A stretch of DNA of 64,000 nt, taken from contig NZ_CP129970.2 of NCBI RefSeq assembly GCF_030503895.2, positions 3,333,001 to 3,397,000 on the forward strand. Reading direction: 5' to 3'. Below the pieces are notes generated by a model, which did no database searches, was not told where the DNA came from, and saw only the letters and a list, made by a program, of their open reading frames with translations. The position numbers were made by a program, and so were the translations under genes. This DNA comes from Marivirga arenosa. Its GTDB lineage: Bacteria; Bacteroidota; Bacteroidia; Cytophagales; Cyclobacteriaceae. Shown piece after piece: positions 17,122 to 26,780 of this stretch (position 1 is the stretch's first letter; each line of letters begins with the position of its first letter).

Positions 17122-18354
17122 TTAAGTTGTAGCTTGTTTTATGGTTTGATTTGATTTTTTAATAAAAATTAGTGCTGCAAATGAAATTAGTCCATATCCC
17201 ATAATTAAGTATTGGATAAGTGGGCTAACGGAAGGTAATAAAACGAATACCACAACAACTGGTGTTATCAATACTCTTATCACTTCTAAGGCAAATGAAT
17301 ATTTCTTTTCTTCCAATATGACACCAGCTCCCGTTACGCCTAATATAATTAAGGATACAGCGATAATTTGTTCCCATAAATCAAATGTATTAGCTGTAAA
17401 AAGGAAGGCCGCAGTCCCACCAAGTACAATGATATATTGTAGTAATACATATAAACTAAAGGAAGCAGAAGTTTTTTTATCATATTTCCTATCGTGTTCA
17501 GGATCTACCTCTGGAATAGGTAGCTGTCCACCCATCTCTTTTGGTAACCAACCCGGTGGATAAAAGACATACTTCATCTTGTTTTTAAAACCTTTTATTT
17601 GTTTTAAGCCTTTTGCCATTTCAATATAATGCTGCAAGTTTACCCAAACAGGATTCCAGCTTGCAGTTTGTTTTGTAATACCGTAAGTGGGTCTTTCTTC
17701 TTCTTCCTGGAAAGTACCAAACATTTTATCCCAAATAATAAATACGCCAGCATGATTTTTATCAATATATTTTGGGTTTCGCCCATGGTGTACTCTATGG
17801 TGGGAAGGCGTATTGAAAATCCATTCTACAGGGCCTAATTTACCAATGGTTTCAGTATGAATCCAGAATTGGTAAACGGTTACCAAGCCTGACATTAAAA
17901 CAAAATTGATTGTGTCAAATCCTAATATTGCTAATGGGAAGTAGAAAAAGAAAGTCCATACGATTTGAAATGATCCTTGTCGTAAAGCCACTGAGAAATT
18001 ATAATCTTCGCTTTGATGATGCACTACATGACCACCCCAAAACAGATTGATTTCATGACTTTTTCTGTGAGCCCAATAATAAAAGAAATCGACTAAAATG
18101 AATAATAAGATTAAGTTATACCAGGTAGGGGCAATTTCAAACAATGAGAAGTTTTCATAAACCCACTGGTAAGCAGCCACGCTCAACACCTTGAAAAAAA
18201 TACCAGATACTTGCTGAGTAATTCCACAACTGATATTTGTAATGGCATCATTCAATCTGTATATTCTATATCTTTTTATAGCTTGAATGAGTAATTCAAT
18301 CCCTATTAAAGCAAAATAGATAGGAATTGATAATATAATTGGGTTAAAATCCAT
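17122..18354 (-). CDS. Sterol desaturase / fatty acid hydroxylase superfamily membrane protein
   Basis: 410 residues. It carries the three histidine boxes of the di-iron membrane hydroxylases: HRKSH, HVVHH and HHRVHH, set between membrane segments in the N-terminal half. The C-terminal ~130 residues add about four extra membrane helices, making it longer than the core family. These enzymes hydroxylate or desaturate lipids with O2 and need an electron donor, none of which is encoded nearby. Likely substrates are membrane lipids or hopanoid-like/sphingolipid chains; not determined. It is the first gene of a minus-strand run. Confidence 0.88.
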   Translation of the reverse strand: MDFNPIILSIPIYFALIGIELLIQAIKRYRIYRLNDAITNISCGITQQVSGIFFKVLSVAAYQWVYENFSLFEIAPTWYNLILLFILVDFFYYWAHRKSHEINLFWGGHVVHHQSEDYNFSVALRQGSFQIVWTFFFYFPLAILGFDTINFVLMSGLVTVYQFWIHTETIGKLGPVEWIFNTPSHHRVHHGRNPKYIDKNHAGVFIIWDKMFGTFQEEEERPTYGITKQTASWNPVWVNLQHYIEMAKGLKQIKGFKNKMKYVFYPPGWLPKEMGGQLPIPEVDPEHDRKYDKKTSASFSLYVLLQYIIVLGGTAAFLFTANTFDLWEQIIAVSLIILGVTGAGVILEEKKYSFALEVIRVLITPVVVVFVLLPSVSPLIQYLIMGYGLISFAALIFIKKSNQTIKQATT

Positions 18355-18458
18355 TTGATCCTAGTTAAATGATATTCTATAAGTCATCTTTATTTCGAAA
18401 TATAACATTTTGAATAAAAACTTCCTTGAAAAAATGCTGAAATACTCATGAATCCGAT

Positions 18459-18466
18459 TAATTTTG
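18459..18466 (+). promoter_or_regulatory. Putative -7 promoter box TAATTTTG
   Basis: Matches TAnnTTTG 17 bases before the ATG at 18484. The nearest TTG upstream is about 30 bases away, so the -33 box is not convincing. Confidence 0.35.
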
Positions 18467-18483
18467 CCTTATAAATTAAAATT

Positions 18484-18945
18484 ATGGAGAGGATTTCAAG
18501 AGCTTTTTTAATTGTAACTAGTATTGGCTATACTGCCGTTTTATTTTACACATATGCCTATTTTGCGGAACTATCATACGTGAATATCAAGCTGTTAGAT
18601 AATCAAATTCAGTTCAGTAATAATACACTTTTCTATTCAGGACTAATAATACCTCTAATAATTGTACTTATCTGTGTTGCATTAGCATTTTTAATTAAAA
18701 GTCAGGCGGTAGGTTCTCAATATTATTTTAAAAACGAAAGGACTAGAAATACTCTAGCCTCATGGGCAAGAAGCTTAGCGGGTACTTTTAATTTGTTTTT
18801 TGCTAGCATACTTACAGTATTCATATTCGTCAATAATGAAGAAGGCTTAACCCAAAGTGGCTACCTTCCTTTAGTGATTTTTAGTATGTTTTTAGTTTTC
18901 TTCTGGGTTTTATGGTTACCCTTCATAATCAGAAGAAATAAATAA
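18484..18945 (+). CDS. Four-helix integral membrane protein of unknown function
   Basis: 153 residues with four hydrophobic segments, about 8-28, 51-72, 95-117 and 127-147. The loop between the second and third is Lys/Arg rich ('FKNERTRNTLASWARS') and so cytoplasmic. No conserved catalytic or binding motif is visible and no family is recognised. It is transcribed towards parE but separated from it by 224 bases without a terminator hairpin that I can see. Confidence 0.7.
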   Translation: MERISRAFLIVTSIGYTAVLFYTYAYFAELSYVNIKLLDNQIQFSNNTLFYSGLIIPLIIVLICVALAFLIKSQAVGSQYYFKNERTRNTLASWARSLAGTFNLFFASILTVFIFVNNEEGLTQSGYLPLVIFSMFLVFFWVLWLPFIIRRNK

Positions 18946-19169
18946 ATTTTTTCTAATATTTTTCAACAGTAGTAAGCTGATAATTCATTAGCTTTAATCT
19001 ACTCATATTCAAATCTTTTCTTTGAGGTTCTTGATGTATGACTTTATCTATATTGGTAATTAATCATACAGCTTTTGCCTTTTGGCATCTTGGAAAAAGC
19101 TTTACAATTTAAAAAAGCTTTGTAATTTTAAAATTTGAGTAAGCTTTAACTTTCAATCCGATAATTGCG

Positions 19170-21029
19170 ATGGCAGATATACAATATGATGAGGATAGTA
19201 TAAAATCACTTGATTGGCGCGAACATATTAGAATGCGCCCAGGGATGTATATAGGAAAATTGGGAGATGGTTCATCTCCTGATGACGGTATTTATGTTCT
19301 GGTCAAAGAGGTGATTGATAATTCCATTGATGAACACATGATGGGATATGGGAAAACCATTGAAGTTAAAATTACGGATCAAAGAGTAGAGGTTCGTGAT
19401 TATGGTAGAGGTATTCCTCTAGGTAAAGTTGTGGATTGTGTATCTAAAATAAATACTGGAGGTAAATACGACAGTGGAGCCTTTCAGAAATCTGTAGGAC
19501 TTAATGGCGTAGGTACTAAAGCAGTGAACGCTTTGTCTAATTATTTTAAAGTTCAGGCATTCAGAGAAGGGCAAACTAAAGTTGCAGAGTTTGAGAAAGG
19601 GATCATTAAAAATGATGCTGACGTAGATTCATCCAATAAAAGAAATGGTACTTTAATCGCATTTGAGCCAGATGATACGGTTTTTAAGAATTATCATTTT
19701 ATTCCAGGTTTCCTTGAAGAGCAAATGTGGAATTATGCATTCCTTAATGCAGGCTTAACGATTAATTTCAATGGTGAAAAATTCCACTCTGCTAATGGAC
19801 TAAAGGATTTATTGGATAGAAAGACAGATGATGAAACCAATCGTTATCCAATTATTCATTTAAGAGGAGATGATATTGAAATGGCGATGACCCATGCCAA
19901 TCAATACGGTGAAGAGTATTATTCATTTGTTAATGGTCAAAATACTACGCAAGGTGGAACACATTTAGTGGCTTTCAAAGAAGCGATTGTAAGAACAATT
20001 CGTGATTTTTATGGTAAAAATTATGATCCTTCCGACATCAGACAAGCGATTGTAGGTGCAATTGCAGTTCGTGTTCAAGAGCCTGTGTTTGAATCTCAAA
20101 CTAAAACAAAGTTAGGTTCGCAAAATGTAGCACCTGATGGTCCAACTATGCGTACTTTCATCAATGATTTTGTAAAGAAAGCATTAGACGATTTCCTTCA
20201 TAAAAATCCTCAAACTGCTGAAGCCCTTCAAAAGCGTATCATGCAATCTGAAAGGGAACGTAAGGACATGGCAGGCATTAAGAAACTTGCCAATGAAAGA
20301 GCGAAAAAGGCTAATCTGCATAACAAAAAATTAAGGGATTGTAGAGTGCATTATGATAATGATAAGCATGATAAGAAGGATGATACCATGATTTTCATTA
20401 CAGAGGGTGACTCTGCTTCAGGTTCTATAACTAAGTCACGTGATGTGCAAACTCAGGCCGTGTTTAGTTTGAGAGGTAAGCCTTTAAATTGCTATGGCAA
20501 AACCAAGAAATTGGTGTATGAGAATGAAGAATTTAACCTTCTACAACATGCTTTGAATATTGAAGAAGGATTAGAAGGATTACGTTACAGGAAAGTAATT
20601 ATTGCAACTGATGCCGATGTAGACGGTATGCATATTCGTTTGCTGCTGATGACTTTCTTTCTTCAATTCTTTCCAGACTTAGTAAGAGAAGGTCATTTAT
20701 ATATTTTAGATACTCCATTATTCAGGGTTAGAAATAAAAAAGAAACGATTTATTGCTATTCGGATGAAGAAAGAAGAAAAGCAATTGAAAAGATAGGTAA
20801 ATCTGCAGAGATCACTCGATTTAAAGGACTTGGAGAGATTTCTCCTGAGGAATTTGGAGAATTTATTGGTGATAACATCAAGCTTGATCCGATCATTTTA
20901 AACAACCAAACCAAAATCAAAGACCTTCTAACTTTCTATATGGGTACTAATACCATGGAGCGTCAGCAGTTTATCATTGATAAATTAAGAGTAGAGAAAG
21001 ACTTAGAAGAGGAATTGGCAGACGCTTAA
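19170..21029 (+). CDS. parE: DNA topoisomerase IV subunit B
   Basis: 619 residues. GHKL ATPase motifs are present: '[10 protein letters not shown]' (Mg-binding Asn), 'DYGRGIPLG' and '[13 protein letters not shown]'. The TOPRIM domain follows with 'ITEGDSASG' and '[10 protein letters not shown]'. Together with ParC it decatenates daughter chromosomes using ATP. The length and absence of a GyrB-specific insertion, plus the adjacent parC, support ParE rather than GyrB. It is followed 56 bases later by parC and heads a four-gene operon. Confidence 0.95.
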   Translation: MADIQYDEDSIKSLDWREHIRMRPGMYIGKLGDGSSPDDGIYVLVKEVIDNSIDEHMMGYGKTIEVKITDQRVEVRDYGRGIPLGKVVDCVSKINTGGKYDSGAFQKSVGLNGVGTKAVNALSNYFKVQAFREGQTKVAEFEKGIIKNDADVDSSNKRNGTLIAFEPDDTVFKNYHFIPGFLEEQMWNYAFLNAGLTINFNGEKFHSANGLKDLLDRKTDDETNRYPIIHLRGDDIEMAMTHANQYGEEYYSFVNGQNTTQGGTHLVAFKEAIVRTIRDFYGKNYDPSDIRQAIVGAIAVRVQEPVFESQTKTKLGSQNVAPDGPTMRTFINDFVKKALDDFLHKNPQTAEALQKRIMQSERERKDMAGIKKLANERAKKANLHNKKLRDCRVHYDNDKHDKKDDTMIFITEGDSASGSITKSRDVQTQAVFSLRGKPLNCYGKTKKLVYENEEFNLLQHALNIEEGLEGLRYRKVIIATDADVDGMHIRLLLMTFFLQFFPDLVREGHLYILDTPLFRVRNKKETIYCYSDEERRKAIEKIGKSAEITRFKGLGEISPEEFGEFIGDNIKLDPIILNNQTKIKDLLTFYMGTNTMERQQFIIDKLRVEKDLEEELADA

Positions 21030-21085
21030 TTCTAAGATTAAAGATTTAAAAAAAATTAAAGTAATATCGTTTTTGGTTCAATCAA

Positions 21086-23680
21086 ATGGAAGAGAATAAC
21101 GAAAATAACGAGCTAAACAATCAAAACGGAGAAGATAAAGATAAGCTTCATGATGTGATTCCGGTTTCAGGAATGTATGAAAACTGGTTTCTGGATTATG
21201 CATCTTATGTGATTTTGGAGCGTGCAGTTCCAGCTAATGAAGATGGCTTTAAGCCAGTTCAGAGGCGTATCATGCATGCCATGAAGGAGATGGATGATGG
21301 AAGGTTCAATAAAGTAGCGAACATTATTGGACAGACCATGCAGTATCACCCACATGGTGATGCTTCCATTGGAGATGCCATTGTGAACATGGGGCAGAAG
21401 GATATCTTGATTGAAACCCAAGGGAACTGGGGTGATATTCGTACTGGAGATAGCTCGGCAGCACCTCGTTATATTGAGGCTCGTTTATCTAAATTTGCTT
21501 TAGATGTAGTTTTCAATCCGCAAACAACGGAATGGCAGCTTTCATACGATGGACGTAAGAAAGAACCGGTTACTTTACCCGTTAAATTCCCATTATTATT
21601 AGCGCAAGGTGTAGAAGGTATTGCGGTAGGTTTATCGACCAAGATTTTGCCACATAACTTTATAGAGCTAATTGAAGCCTGTATAAAAGTTCTTAAAAAT
21701 AAGAAAGTTGAAATCTATCCTGATTTCCCAACAGGTGGTATGGCTGATTTTACCGATTATAACCAAGGATTAAGAGGGGGTAAAATCCGTGTTAGAGCTA
21801 AAATAGAGGAAGGAGAAAAACGAACTTTATTAATTAAGAATATTCCATTCGGAACTACCACTACTGGTCTAATTGAATCCATCATTAAAGCCAATGATAA
21901 GGGTAAAATTAAGATTAAAAAGGTAATCGATAATACAGCTAAAGATGTTGAAATTGAGGTGCAATTAGCCGCTAATCAATCTCCTGATATTACAATTGAT
22001 GCGTTGTATGCTTTCACGGATTGTGAAGTTTCAATTTCACCCAATGCCTGCGTCATTATAGACGATAAACCTCATTTCCTTCCAGTAACTGAAATCTTAA
22101 AAAAGAATGTAGAAGATACGCTTCAACTATTGGAGCGGGAGCTAGAGATCAGGAAAGGAGAGTTAATGGAGAAATTGCTGTTTTCTTCATTAGAGAAAAT
22201 CTTCATTGAAAATAGAATCTACAGAGATATTGAGGAATGTGAAACATGGGAAGCTGTTCTTGAAACAATCGATAAAGGCTTAGATCCTTTTAAGCCAGAG
22301 TTTTACAGAGATATTACTCAAGATGATATCATCCGCTTAACAGAGATCAAAATCAAACGAATCTCCAAATTTGATAAGTTTAAGGCTGATGAATTGATGC
22401 GTAAGCTTCAAGAAGAATTAGAACAAGTGGAGCACCACTTAGCCAACTTAACTGAATATGCTATTGAGTATTACCAAAGGTTATTAGATAAATATGGTAA
22501 AGGTAGGGAGCGCAAAACAGAAATCAAGAGTTTTGATAATATTGAGGCGCATACTGTTGCAGCTAATAACCAAAAGCTTTACGTCAATAGAAGCGAAGGC
22601 TTTATTGGGTATGGAATGAAAAAAGATGAGTTTGTTACGGACTGTTCAGACTTAGATGATGTTATAGCCTTTAAAAGGGATGGAACCTACAAAGTAGTGA
22701 AAATTGATGAAAAGGTATTTGTAGGTAAGGATATTATTCATGTAGATATTTTCCGTAAAAATGATGAGCGTAGAGTGTATAATGCGGCTTATTTAGACGG
22801 AAAAACAGGTAGAACTATGGTGAAAAGATTCCAGGTTTTATCCGTTACACGAGATAGAGAATATGACCTCACTAAAAAAGCGAAAGGTTCTAAAGTATTG
22901 TATTTAGAAGCAAGGCCTAATGGTGAATCAGAAGTTATCAATGTGAAACTTTCAAATGCGTGTAGAGCAAGAGTTAAAGTATTCGATTTCGATTTCGCTG
23001 AACTAGAAATTAAAGGAAGAAGTGCAGGAGGAAATATCCTCACTAAATATCCGGTAAAGAAAATTGAATTCAAATTACTGGGTGAAAGTAGCTTTGGTGG
23101 CTTGAAAGTATATTATGATGAATCTGTTGGAAAGTTAAATACGGACGAAAGAGGCCAGCTTATAGGTTCTTTCCATGGCGATGATAATATATTGGTGGTG
23201 TATAAAGATGGCTCTTATGAATTGACTAATTATGAATTGACAAATCGCTATGATGGTGAAAAAGTCCAACTGATCGAAAAATTTGATCCTAATGGAGTAA
23301 TCTCTTCAGTTTATTATGATGGCGCTTCTAAAAATTACTATGTAAAGCGCTTCCAAATTGAAACTAGAACGCTTAATAAGCCTTTCGTATTTATATCAGA
23401 GCATAAAAAGTCTAGTTTAACGATAGTTAGCACTGATAAAGAGCCTCAAGTAGAGATAGAATTCCGTAAAGGAAAGGGTCGTGAAAAAGAGACTGCAATT
23501 TACGATTTCGATATGTTGATTGATGTGAAAGGCTGGAAAGCAATTGGAAATAAGCTGTCGCAATATGAGGTTACAAAGGTTAAACTAATTGAGAGTAAGA
23601 AAGAAGAGAAAGAATATAAGAGCGGTGATTCAGTTGATCTTAATATAGATGAGGACAAAGAACAGTTAGGTCTATTCTAA
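21086..23680 (+). CDS. parC: DNA topoisomerase IV subunit A
   Basis: 864 residues. The breakage-reunion domain holds the active-site Tyr129 in 'AAPRYIEARLS' and the quinolone-resistance region around 'HPHGDASIGDAI'. A coiled-coil tower follows near residues 420-470, then a C-terminal beta-pinwheel domain that lacks a clear GyrA box. It ends in an acidic tail. It forms the A2B2 topoisomerase IV with ParE encoded just upstream. The next gene, trmH, starts four bases after the stop, so the operon continues. Confidence 0.95.
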   Translation: MEENNENNELNNQNGEDKDKLHDVIPVSGMYENWFLDYASYVILERAVPANEDGFKPVQRRIMHAMKEMDDGRFNKVANIIGQTMQYHPHGDASIGDAIVNMGQKDILIETQGNWGDIRTGDSSAAPRYIEARLSKFALDVVFNPQTTEWQLSYDGRKKEPVTLPVKFPLLLAQGVEGIAVGLSTKILPHNFIELIEACIKVLKNKKVEIYPDFPTGGMADFTDYNQGLRGGKIRVRAKIEEGEKRTLLIKNIPFGTTTTGLIESIIKANDKGKIKIKKVIDNTAKDVEIEVQLAANQSPDITIDALYAFTDCEVSISPNACVIIDDKPHFLPVTEILKKNVEDTLQLLERELEIRKGELMEKLLFSSLEKIFIENRIYRDIEECETWEAVLETIDKGLDPFKPEFYRDITQDDIIRLTEIKIKRISKFDKFKADELMRKLQEELEQVEHHLANLTEYAIEYYQRLLDKYGKGRERKTEIKSFDNIEAHTVAANNQKLYVNRSEGFIGYGMKKDEFVTDCSDLDDVIAFKRDGTYKVVKIDEKVFVGKDIIHVDIFRKNDERRVYNAAYLDGKTGRTMVKRFQVLSVTRDREYDLTKKAKGSKVLYLEARPNGESEVINVKLSNACRARVKVFDFDFAELEIKGRSAGGNILTKYPVKKIEFKLLGESSFGGLKVYYDESVGKLNTDERGQLIGSFHGDDNILVVYKDGSYELTNYELTNRYDGEKVQLIEKFDPNGVISSVYYDGASKNYYVKRFQIETRTLNKPFVFISEHKKSSLTIVSTDKEPQVEIEFRKGKGREKETAIYDFDMLIDVKGWKAIGNKLSQYEVTKVKLIESKKEEKEYKSGDSVDLNIDEDKEQLGLF

Positions 23681-23684
23681 AATC

Positions 23685-24374
23685 ATGAATAAAGAATTAA
23701 AGCATTTTCTAATTAATAAATTCTCTGAATTCTTATCTGACGAAAGAAAGGAATTTATAGAAAATGTATTGGATAATAGAACGGATTACATTCGTGTTGT
23801 GCTGGAAGACATACGAGATCCTCATAATGCGAATGCTATTATTCGTTCGGGTGAATGTTTAGGGATTCAACATTTTCATGTAATTGAAAACGAAAATGCA
23901 TTTAAATTAGGTAGAGGCGTAAGTAGGGGAGCTATTAAATGGGTGGATGTGCATCAATACCCTGAAAGTGCAACTCCCACGGCCGATGTATTCAATGATC
24001 TCAAATCAAAAGGTTACAGAATAGTAGTAACAAGCCCCAATGAAAAAGCTAGTGCACCAGAATCCTTATCTTTAGATCAACCTATAGCCGTTGTAATGGG
24101 GAATGAAAGGGATGGAATAAGTGAGGAAGCAAAAGATTTAGCGGATGATTTTATCAGATTACCTATGCATGGGTTTACAGAAAGCTATAATGTTTCGGTA
24201 GCTGCTGGATTAACTTTATATAGTTTGGTCAGCAAAATGAGAGCTTCTGTAGAAAAATGGCAATTTAATGCACAATTAAAAGATGATTATCGTTTGAGGT
24301 GGTATAAAAAGTGCATGGCACGACCTGACGATTATGAAAATTATTTCGTTAAGGAATTTGAATCTCAGCATTAA
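23685..24374 (+). CDS. trmH: SpoU/TrmH-family tRNA or rRNA 2'-O-ribose methyltransferase
   Basis: 229 residues with a SPOUT fold. The three SpoU motifs are visible: 'DPHNANAIIRSGECLG', 'AVVMGNERDGIS' and 'LPMHGFTESYNVSVAAGL'. The N-terminal extension before the SPOUT core and C-terminal tail resemble TrmH, which methylates G18 in the tRNA D-loop from S-adenosylmethionine. Assignment to tRNA rather than rRNA rests on overall similarity only. It lies four bases after parC and two bases before the next gene, so it is cotranscribed with both. Confidence 0.88.
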   Translation: MNKELKHFLINKFSEFLSDERKEFIENVLDNRTDYIRVVLEDIRDPHNANAIIRSGECLGIQHFHVIENENAFKLGRGVSRGAIKWVDVHQYPESATPTADVFNDLKSKGYRIVVTSPNEKASAPESLSLDQPIAVVMGNERDGISEEAKDLADDFIRLPMHGFTESYNVSVAAGLTLYSLVSKMRASVEKWQFNAQLKDDYRLRWYKKCMARPDDYENYFVKEFESQH

Positions 24375-24376
24375 TC

Positions 24377-25012
24377 ATGATTAAGTTTTCTATCAAGCTA
24401 GGCTTATTATTATTTGTTTCAGCAATTGTATTTGCAATCCTCTCTAATGTTTTTATTATTTCTAAAACTAGAGATTTCATTTACGATGATGTAGCTACTA
24501 TTCCTCAGAGAGATATTGCCCTAGTATTAGGTACTAGTAAACGCAACATGAAAGGAGAAGCCAACAGCTTTTTTGATAATAGAATTGAAGCCGCAGCTAA
24601 TTTGTATCATAGTGGGAAGGTTAAAGGTTTATTATTAAGCGGAGATAATAGAACACGTTATTATAATGAACCTAATGACATGAAGAATGCTTTAATGCAA
24701 AAAGGTGTTCCCGATAGTGTTATTTCAATCGATACGGCTGGATTAAGAACCCTAGAAAGTGTTTATCGCTGTAAGGAAGTATTTAATCAAAATAATGTCA
24801 CCATCATTACCCAGCAATTTCATGCTTTTAGAGCCTTGTATATTAGTCAACATTATGAGCTAGATGCCATTGCATATTCAGCTGCTGAGGTTCCCGTTTA
24901 TTCATCCGCTAAAGTGACCATTAGAGAGTTTTTTGCTCGCCCTAAAGCTTTATTAGATATTTATTTCCTGAATTCGTACCATAATGTGGAGCAGGAAATC
25001 AGCCAACAATAA
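24377..25012 (+). CDS. SanA/YdcF-family (DUF218) membrane-anchored protein
   Basis: 211 residues. One N-terminal membrane anchor (about 5-27) is followed by a DUF218 domain: 'IALVLGTSK', 'FDNRIEAAANLYHSGKVK', 'LLSGDNR', and 'TQQFHAFRALYISQ'. This is the SanA branch, linked in enterobacteria to envelope barrier function and vancomycin exclusion. The enzymatic reaction is not established for the family. It is last in the parE-parC-trmH operon, two bases after trmH; the pairing with replication genes is probably historical. Confidence 0.85.
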   Translation: MIKFSIKLGLLLFVSAIVFAILSNVFIISKTRDFIYDDVATIPQRDIALVLGTSKRNMKGEANSFFDNRIEAAANLYHSGKVKGLLLSGDNRTRYYNEPNDMKNALMQKGVPDSVISIDTAGLRTLESVYRCKEVFNQNNVTIITQQFHAFRALYISQHYELDAIAYSAAEVPVYSSAKVTIREFFARPKALLDIYFLNSYHNVEQEISQQ

Positions 25013-25039
25013 TTTATTTTGACTTATAATTTTAAAGAT

Positions 25040-25072
25040 TTTGCAAAATGATTTCAACTATTTTTATATTTG
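25040..25072 (+). promoter_or_regulatory. Promoter of the DoxX-peroxidase-OhrR operon
   Basis: TTTG at 25040-25043 and TATATTTG at 25065-25072, spaced by 21 bases, match the Bacteroidota -33/-7 consensus. The -7 box is directly followed by the palindrome at 25073-25086. Confidence 0.7.
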
Positions 25073-25086
25073 TATCGTACACGATA
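25073..25086. promoter_or_regulatory. Candidate OhrR-like repressor operator
   Basis: Perfect inverted repeat TATCGT-AC-ACGATA immediately downstream of the -7 box, over the expected transcription start. Its position suits repression by the MarR/OhrR-type protein encoded at 26031-26483 in the same operon; binding is inferred. Confidence 0.6.
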
Positions 25087-25119
25087 TAAACGTGCAATAA
25101 TTATAAATAATTTTCGCTT

Positions 25120-25554
25120 ATGAAAACAAATACGATTCAAAATGTTTTTAGAATTATACTAGGGGCATTCATGACGTTTGCAGGAATTGGTCACTTAACA
25201 TTTCAAAGAGATGAGTTTCTTGCTCAAGTACCTAGATGGCTACCTACAGATCCTGCTTTTATGGATTTTGTGGTGTTATCATCAGGAGTTGTGGAGATTA
25301 CTTTAGGAGTGTTAATGATATTTTTAGCAAAACATAAAGCAAAAGTAGGAATAGCATTAGCTGTATTTTATATACTGATATTTCCTGGTAACATCTCGCA
25401 ATACACAAATGGTATAGATGCTTTTGGATTAGATACGGATCAAAAAAGATTGATCAGATTATTTTTTCAACCCATATTGGTAATTTGGGCTTTATGGTCT
25501 ACAGCAGGATGGAATTATTTAAAACTAAAACTAAAACTAAATACTAAATTATGA
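25120..25554 (+). CDS. DoxX-family integral membrane protein
   Basis: 144 residues with four membrane segments (about 7-25, 46-67, 73-92, 113-130) and the DoxX-like start '[16 protein letters not shown]'. DoxX-like proteins are small inner-membrane proteins tied to redox or thiol stress in several bacteria, sometimes as quinone-linked subunits. Its stop overlaps the start of the glutathione peroxidase gene by four bases (ATGA), and a repressor-like operator precedes it. This links it to peroxide or organic hydroperoxide defence; the biochemical role is unknown. Confidence 0.8.
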   Translation: MKTNTIQNVFRIILGAFMTFAGIGHLTFQRDEFLAQVPRWLPTDPAFMDFVVLSSGVVEITLGVLMIFLAKHKAKVGIALAVFYILIFPGNISQYTNGIDAFGLDTDQKRLIRLFFQPILVIWALWSTAGWNYLKLKLKLNTKL

Positions 25555-26027
25555 GCTTTTATAATTACGAAGCCAAAAGACTGAATGGTGAAAATCAGTC
25601 AATGAAGGATTATGAAAATAAGACTGTTGTAGTAGTGAATACTGCTAGTAAATGTGGCTTAACACCGCAGTATGAAGGATTAGAAAATCTTTATAAGAAA
25701 TATAAGGATGATGGCTTAGTAATTTTGGGTTTTCCTTGTAATCAATTTGCAAATCAGGAATCAGGGGATTCTGAACAAATACAGGAATTCTGTCAGCTTA
25801 ATTATGGCGTGAGTTTCCCTATGTTTGAAAAAATCGAGGTAAATGGAAATAATGCACATCCCATTTATAAATATTTGAAATCAAAATTAAAAGGAGGCTT
25901 ATTAGGAAGCGCTATAAAATGGAATTTTACTAAATTCGTTATTGATAAAAATGGAAATCCAGTTAAAAGATTTTCGCCTACTACTAAGCCCGAAAAAATG
26001 GAAGCTACCATTAAGAAGTTATTATAA
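25551..26027 (+). CDS. Glutathione peroxidase-family thiol peroxidase (cysteine type)
   Basis: 158 residues. The peroxidatic residue is Cys35 in '[15 protein letters not shown]', the second motif 'LGFPCNQF' supplies the Gln and a resolving-type Cys, and 'KWNFTKFV' supplies the catalytic Trp and Asn. Without selenocysteine and with a second Cys, bacterial members usually use thioredoxin and reduce H2O2 or lipid hydroperoxides. No signal peptide, so cytoplasmic. It overlaps the DoxX gene by four bases and precedes the OhrR-like regulator by three, a compact stress operon. Confidence 0.93.
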   Translation: MSFYNYEAKRLNGENQSMKDYENKTVVVVNTASKCGLTPQYEGLENLYKKYKDDGLVILGFPCNQFANQESGDSEQIQEFCQLNYGVSFPMFEKIEVNGNNAHPIYKYLKSKLKGGLLGSAIKWNFTKFVIDKNGNPVKRFSPTTKPEKMEATIKKLL

Positions 26028-26030
26028 TCT

Positions 26031-26483
26031 ATGGATGATCAATTTGCATCATTATATTTGGAGAACCAGATTTGTTTTCCACTTTATGCTGCCTCAAGGC
26101 TAACTACTAAATTATATACTCCTTATTTAAAAGAGCTGGATATCACTTATCCGCAATATTTAGTGTTGTTGGTGTTGTGGCAGCATAACGCTCAAACCGT
26201 AAATAAAATAGGGGAGCGCTTGATGCTTGAGACCAACACTTTAACCCCATTATTAAAACGCTTAGAAGCTAAAGAATTCATTAAGCGTACTCGCTCGAAG
26301 GAAGATGAAAGGACAGTTATTGTATCCTTAACCAAAGCAGGAGAGAAGCTCAAAGAAAAAGCCGTCAAAATCCCCGAGAAAATCATAGGTTCTTTTCAAG
26401 ATGAAAGCGTTTCCGAAGATGAAATAGTGAATTTTCGCGATACATTGAATAAGCTAATTAAGACTTTGGATGGTAAGATTTAA
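26031..26483 (+). CDS. MarR-family regulator, OhrR-like peroxide sensor
   Basis: 150 residues with a winged-helix MarR fold ('MLETNTLTPLLKRLEAKEFI' recognition region and wing 'RTRSKEDERTVIVSLT'). Cys15 in 'ENQICFPLYAASR' sits at the position of the sensing Cys15 of Bacillus subtilis OhrR, and nearby tyrosines that hydrogen-bond the Cys ('LTTKLYTPYL', 'YPQYL') are present. This predicts a repressor inactivated by organic hydroperoxides. It is the third gene of the DoxX-peroxidase operon and probably represses it through the palindrome at 25073-25086. Confidence 0.88.
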   Translation: MDDQFASLYLENQICFPLYAASRLTTKLYTPYLKELDITYPQYLVLLVLWQHNAQTVNKIGERLMLETNTLTPLLKRLEAKEFIKRTRSKEDERTVIVSLTKAGEKLKEKAVKIPEKIIGSFQDESVSEDEIVNFRDTLNKLIKTLDGKI

Positions 26484-26555
26484 TCTCATCGCAAATTCAA
26501 TTTTAGTTGATTCTTTAAAAAGTATATAGATATTGAGTTAAAAACTCATATTTTG

Positions 26556-26582
26556 CTAATCCTCGTTACAAACGAGGACTAG
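26556..26582. repeat. REP-like hairpin
   Basis: CTAATCCTCGTT-ACA-AACGAGGACTAG forms a stem with a single mismatch and a three-base loop, followed by TGGGGGCATTTTT. It is not followed by a T run directly, so it looks more like a dispersed palindromic element than a terminator. It borders the accessory patch. Confidence 0.5.
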
Positions 26583-26596
26583 TGGGGGCATTTTTA

Positions 26597-26752
26597 ATGT
26601 CGTTTAAGAATGTATTAACCATTAAATCATGGTCTGAAGCACTAGACAAAACGACCAAGGCTGTACAAGCTGAGATTGATTTGATCCTGAATATTGATAA
26701 AAAGTATATTAATAACAGCGAAAAAGCAGACAGCAACCAAGAATCAAATTAA
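26597..26752 (+). CDS. Small ORF, 51 residues, unknown
   Basis: ATG at 26597 to TAA at 26752. The product starts MSFKNVLTIK, is amphipathic and helical in composition ('EALDKTTKAVQAEIDLIL'), and ends in a polar Asn/Ser/Glu tail. It ends 28 bases before the next gene. No family is recognised; it may be a real small protein or the tail of a lost gene, since it follows a repeat hairpin immediately. Confidence 0.35.
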   Translation: MSFKNVLTIKSWSEALDKTTKAVQAEIDLILNIDKKYINNSEKADSNQESN

Positions 26753-26780
26753 TAATTTATATTGTTAATAAAACTAAGAA

